Translations under genes and position numbers: made by a program
Assembly (NCBI GenBank): GCA_013202445.1
Contig: JABMRW010000005.1
Location: 1 to 15,297 of the forward strand
DNA length: 15,297 nt
From: Deltaproteobacteria bacterium
GTDB taxonomy: Bacteria; Chloroflexota; Dehalococcoidia; Dehalococcoidales; BS750m-G39
Direction: 5' to 3'
Shown here: one piece after another, positions 11,586 through 15,297 of the stretch
Layout: each line of letters starts with the position of its first letter
How positions within the stretch are numbered: the stretch's first letter is position 1
The notes under the pieces: generated by a model
What the model saw: the letters and a program-made list of their open reading frames with translations, nothing else
Database searches by the model: none
Told to the model about the DNA's origin: nothing

Positions 11586-12849
11586 CCGGCTCCTTGATTC
11601 TAAAGAGCAGCACCGAGCCGACGATAAAGTAGACGAGGCAGGCCGTCAGCATGACCTGGTAGCCCAGCCCGTGGCTGTAGGCATTTAAGGGGTCAATGGC
11701 TATCCCGATAAGGCGGGCCAGGGCCGCCCCGCCGGCGGTAGCCAGATTGGTCAGCCCCAGGTATCTGGCTTCTTCGCCTTTGGGTACTAAATCGGTGGCC
11801 AGCGCCCAGTTGCTGCTGAAGAAGGCCCCGCCGGAGATTGCCAGCAGAGCGCCGGAGACCATCAGGGCGCTGTAGTTATTATGGATGAAGAGCAGCGGCA
11901 GAATGCCCAGGGCGCCCAGCAGGCCGGAGGCGATGACTACCGGGCGGCGGCCTATTCTATCCGATAACCAGCCGGCGAGATAGACCACCCCTATCAGGCA
12001 GATTCCGGCTACTATCAGACAGATACCGGCTAATATCAGCAGGTCGCCGGTGACCTGGCCGAGATCGGTTATCCCCACCACGTCTATCAGGAAGTAGAGG
12101 GCGAATGTCTGCAGAGTGGCCATGGCCATGATGATAAGCAGGCGGGATACCAGGAAGGTGACGAAACCGGGGCTGACTTTGACATCAATCTTAAAGCTCT
12201 TATAAATGGTCGGCAGCAGGGGGGGTGGGGAGCCGCCCGTCCACGGCCGCTCCTTAACCATGAAGATGGTGGCCAGCAGGGCGCCGAGCAGGACAACATC
12301 GAGCAGGGACAGGGACGACCACAGCCAGAGACTGCCTTCGCCAACGAGGTAGCGGCCTATAAAGATAGCCAGCAGGACAAGCCCGCCGGCTATCTCCAGC
12401 AGCCCCTTTACCCCGGAAGCTACCCCCCGCTTCTTCCCCGGCACCAGGTCGGGAATAAAGGCCTGAAACGGACCCTGAGCCGTGTTGCTGCTAATCTGGA
12501 GCAGGCAGTAAACAATGAGCAGGGTAATAAAGCTGTTGGCCAGCCCGATGCCGGGGAGGAGGAGGATGACCAGGGCGGTGCCTGCCAGGATGTAGGGCCG
12601 GCGGCGCCCCCAGTTGAAGCCCCAGCGGTCGCTGATGGCGCCGGCTATGGGCTGAACCAGCATAGCCAGGATTAAGCCGGCGAATGTAAGCAGGCCGAGG
12701 CAGGTATTTTTCTGTGATTCGGCGACAAAGTCCAGCACGCGCAGCGGCAGGATAAAGGTGTGCAGGCTGCTCCACATGGCGGTAAGGGCGAAGCCGAAGA
12801 TGGTAATCTTGATGTAATCTATGCGGTGGAAGGCGCTGTTATTGCTCAC
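11548..12849 (-). CDS. Major facilitator superfamily transporter (SLC45/sucrose-carrier-like)
   Basis: With the GTG start at 12847-12849 the product has 433 residues and about 12 membrane helices. The loop after helix 2 carries DRWGFNWGRRRPYI, and the second half has the matching LSDRIGRRPVVIASGL; these are the paired MFS signature loops. The RRRP form and the QPIAGAISDR segment resemble the SLC45/GPH sucrose-type carriers, but the substrate cannot be read from this. The frame stays open upstream to an ATG at 13095. That extension of 82 residues is translated from the repeat element, is Pro/Lys/Ser-rich without conserved features, and lies upstream of the promoter. GTG with GGAAGAGAG before it is therefore preferred. 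The 3' end overlaps the VTT gene tail to tail. Confidence 0.88.
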   Translation of the reverse strand: MSNNSAFHRIDYIKITIFGFALTAMWSSLHTFILPLRVLDFVAESQKNTCLGLLTFAGLILAMLVQPIAGAISDRWGFNWGRRRPYILAGTALVILLLPGIGLANSFITLLIVYCLLQISSNTAQGPFQAFIPDLVPGKKRGVASGVKGLLEIAGGLVLLAIFIGRYLVGEGSLWLWSSLSLLDVVLLGALLATIFMVKERPWTGGSPPPLLPTIYKSFKIDVKVSPGFVTFLVSRLLIIMAMATLQTFALYFLIDVVGITDLGQVTGDLLILAGICLIVAGICLIGVVYLAGWLSDRIGRRPVVIASGLLGALGILPLLFIHNNYSALMVSGALLAISGGAFFSSNWALATDLVPKGEEARYLGLTNLATAGGAALARLIGIAIDPLNAYSHGLGYQVMLTACLVYFIVGSVLLFRIKEPANRGNSAAPPTP

Positions 12850-12861
12850 TGTCTCTCTTCC

Positions 12862-12890
12862 AGCATAGCAGAGCCAGTGTTTGGTGGCAA
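12862..12890 (-). promoter_or_regulatory. Promoter of the MFS gene
   Basis: On the minus strand TTGCCA (12885-12890) is followed after 17 nt by TATGCT (12862-12867). The predicted transcription start near 12855 leaves only about 6 nt before the GTG, so the message would be nearly leaderless. Confidence 0.55.
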
Positions 12891-12925
12891 TCTTTTGAGC
12901 GTGTTTAAAGGAAGAGGCGGCACCG

Positions 12926-13177
12926 GCATTTTTCTTCCCGCCCTCCCACCCTACAGAAGTGCTACTTCTATCAGTTTTTTTAGGAGGGTGGGGGAGAAGG
13001 GGGGATAATATCTCTCTCACATGGTGGGTGGGGATAAAGAGATACAAAGAGGCGGAGCCTTTTTGGGCGGGTGGGCATGGGAAGAAAAACCTCATATTAA
13101 AGGGGGTGGCAAAAGGGCTTTAGCCCTTTATCCTTAAAGGGTGGTGGGTGGGAAAAAATATAAAACGGGGGGAGGGG
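12926..13177 (+). repeat. Interspersed G4/hairpin repeat element, copy C
   Basis: The C-rich block is 12937-12951 (CCC-G-CCC-T-CCC-A-CCC), with the hairpin AGAAGT-GCT-ACTTCT at 12955-12969. The right side has the short hairpin AGGC-GGA-GCCT, then TTTTT and a full plus-strand G4 motif at 13065-13081 (GGG-C-GGG-T-GGG-CAT-GGG). A second right end follows, with AAAGGGCT-TT-AGCCCTTT (13112-13129), GGTGGGTGGG and ATATAAAACGGGGGG. It thus combines the right-end types of B4 and B1. With the two flanking promoters it accounts for the spacer between the divergent MFS and hppA genes; nothing else is seen in 12891-12925. Confidence 0.78.
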
Positions 13178-13185
13178 CGCCGCTT

Positions 13186-13214
13186 TTGTCCTGCCACAGA
13201 GGTTGTGGTATAAT
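13186..13214 (+). promoter_or_regulatory. Promoter of hppA
   Basis: TTGTCC (13186-13191) is separated by 17 nt from a consensus TATAAT (13209-13214). Transcription would start near 13221, giving a leader of about 25 nt that contains TAGGAGGG (13234-13241), 4 nt before the ATG. Confidence 0.75.
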
Positions 13215-13245
13215 CTGGACGGTTATTTTCGCTTAGGAGGGAAAA

Positions 13246-15297
<2,052 letters not shown>

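Noticed and set aside
12760..13008. Plus-strand open frame antisense to the MFS 5' end and into repeat copy C
   Set aside because: No ribosome site, no domain, and part of it translates the repeat element.

Overview
The window comes from a GC-rich anaerobe-type bacterial genome. The best guess is a Chloroflexota lineage near the Dehalococcoidia. The guess rests on the gene mix: an archaeal-type phosphoglycerate mutase family gene beside lysC, a TPR gene in front of gyrA, a TIGR03960-like radical SAM protein, and a K+-type membrane pyrophosphatase. No rRNA or other strong marker is present, so the placement is inference. All protein genes are housekeeping or metabolic. There is no phage, plasmid, IS transposase or CRISPR array.

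Layout, left to right: the 3' part of mazG (+); an acetate/succinate-transporter-family gene (-) preceded by tRNA-Pro(CGG) (-); a phosphoglycerate-mutase-family gene that may be a homoserine kinase (+); lysC (+), with a good internal start for a separate regulatory beta subunit; a TPR protein gene and gyrA in one operon (+); a B12-binding-type radical SAM protein (-) convergent with gyrA and overlapping it by 8 bp; an 850-bp noncoding, repeat-rich stretch; a HIT-family hydrolase (+); a small zinc-ribbon protein (-) preceded by tRNA-Glu(TTC) (-); a VTT/DedA-like membrane protein (+) overlapping a convergent MFS transporter (-) by 38 bp; a second repeat-bearing divergent spacer; and hppA (+), open to the right edge.

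Promoters of the -35/17 bp/-10 type can be read in front of both tRNAs, the TPR-gyrA operon, the radical SAM gene, the HIT gene, the MFS gene and hppA. They correct several starts. The radical SAM gene should begin at a TTG with a good ribosome site. The MFS gene should begin at a GTG near its promoter, not at an ATG inside the repeat. The VTT-protein gene looks leaderless. Each tRNA gene is followed closely by a protein gene on the same strand, which suggests co-transcription.

The most unusual content is a family of noncoding interspersed elements. Six copies or fragments lie in the spacers 2638-2824, about 9350-10000 and about 12926-13177, all in the same orientation. Each has a C-rich block that reads as a G-quadruplex motif on the minus strand (imperfect in one copy). 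About 3 nt later comes a 6-bp hairpin with a 3-nt loop, whose stem sequence changes between copies while pairing is kept. Fuller copies end in a G-rich block (GGGCGGGTGGG) and an AT-to-G terminus (TATAAAACGGGG). The outer ends are weakly inverted, so this resembles a REP- or MITE-like non-autonomous element. The right end of the copy before lysC may also act as its promoter.
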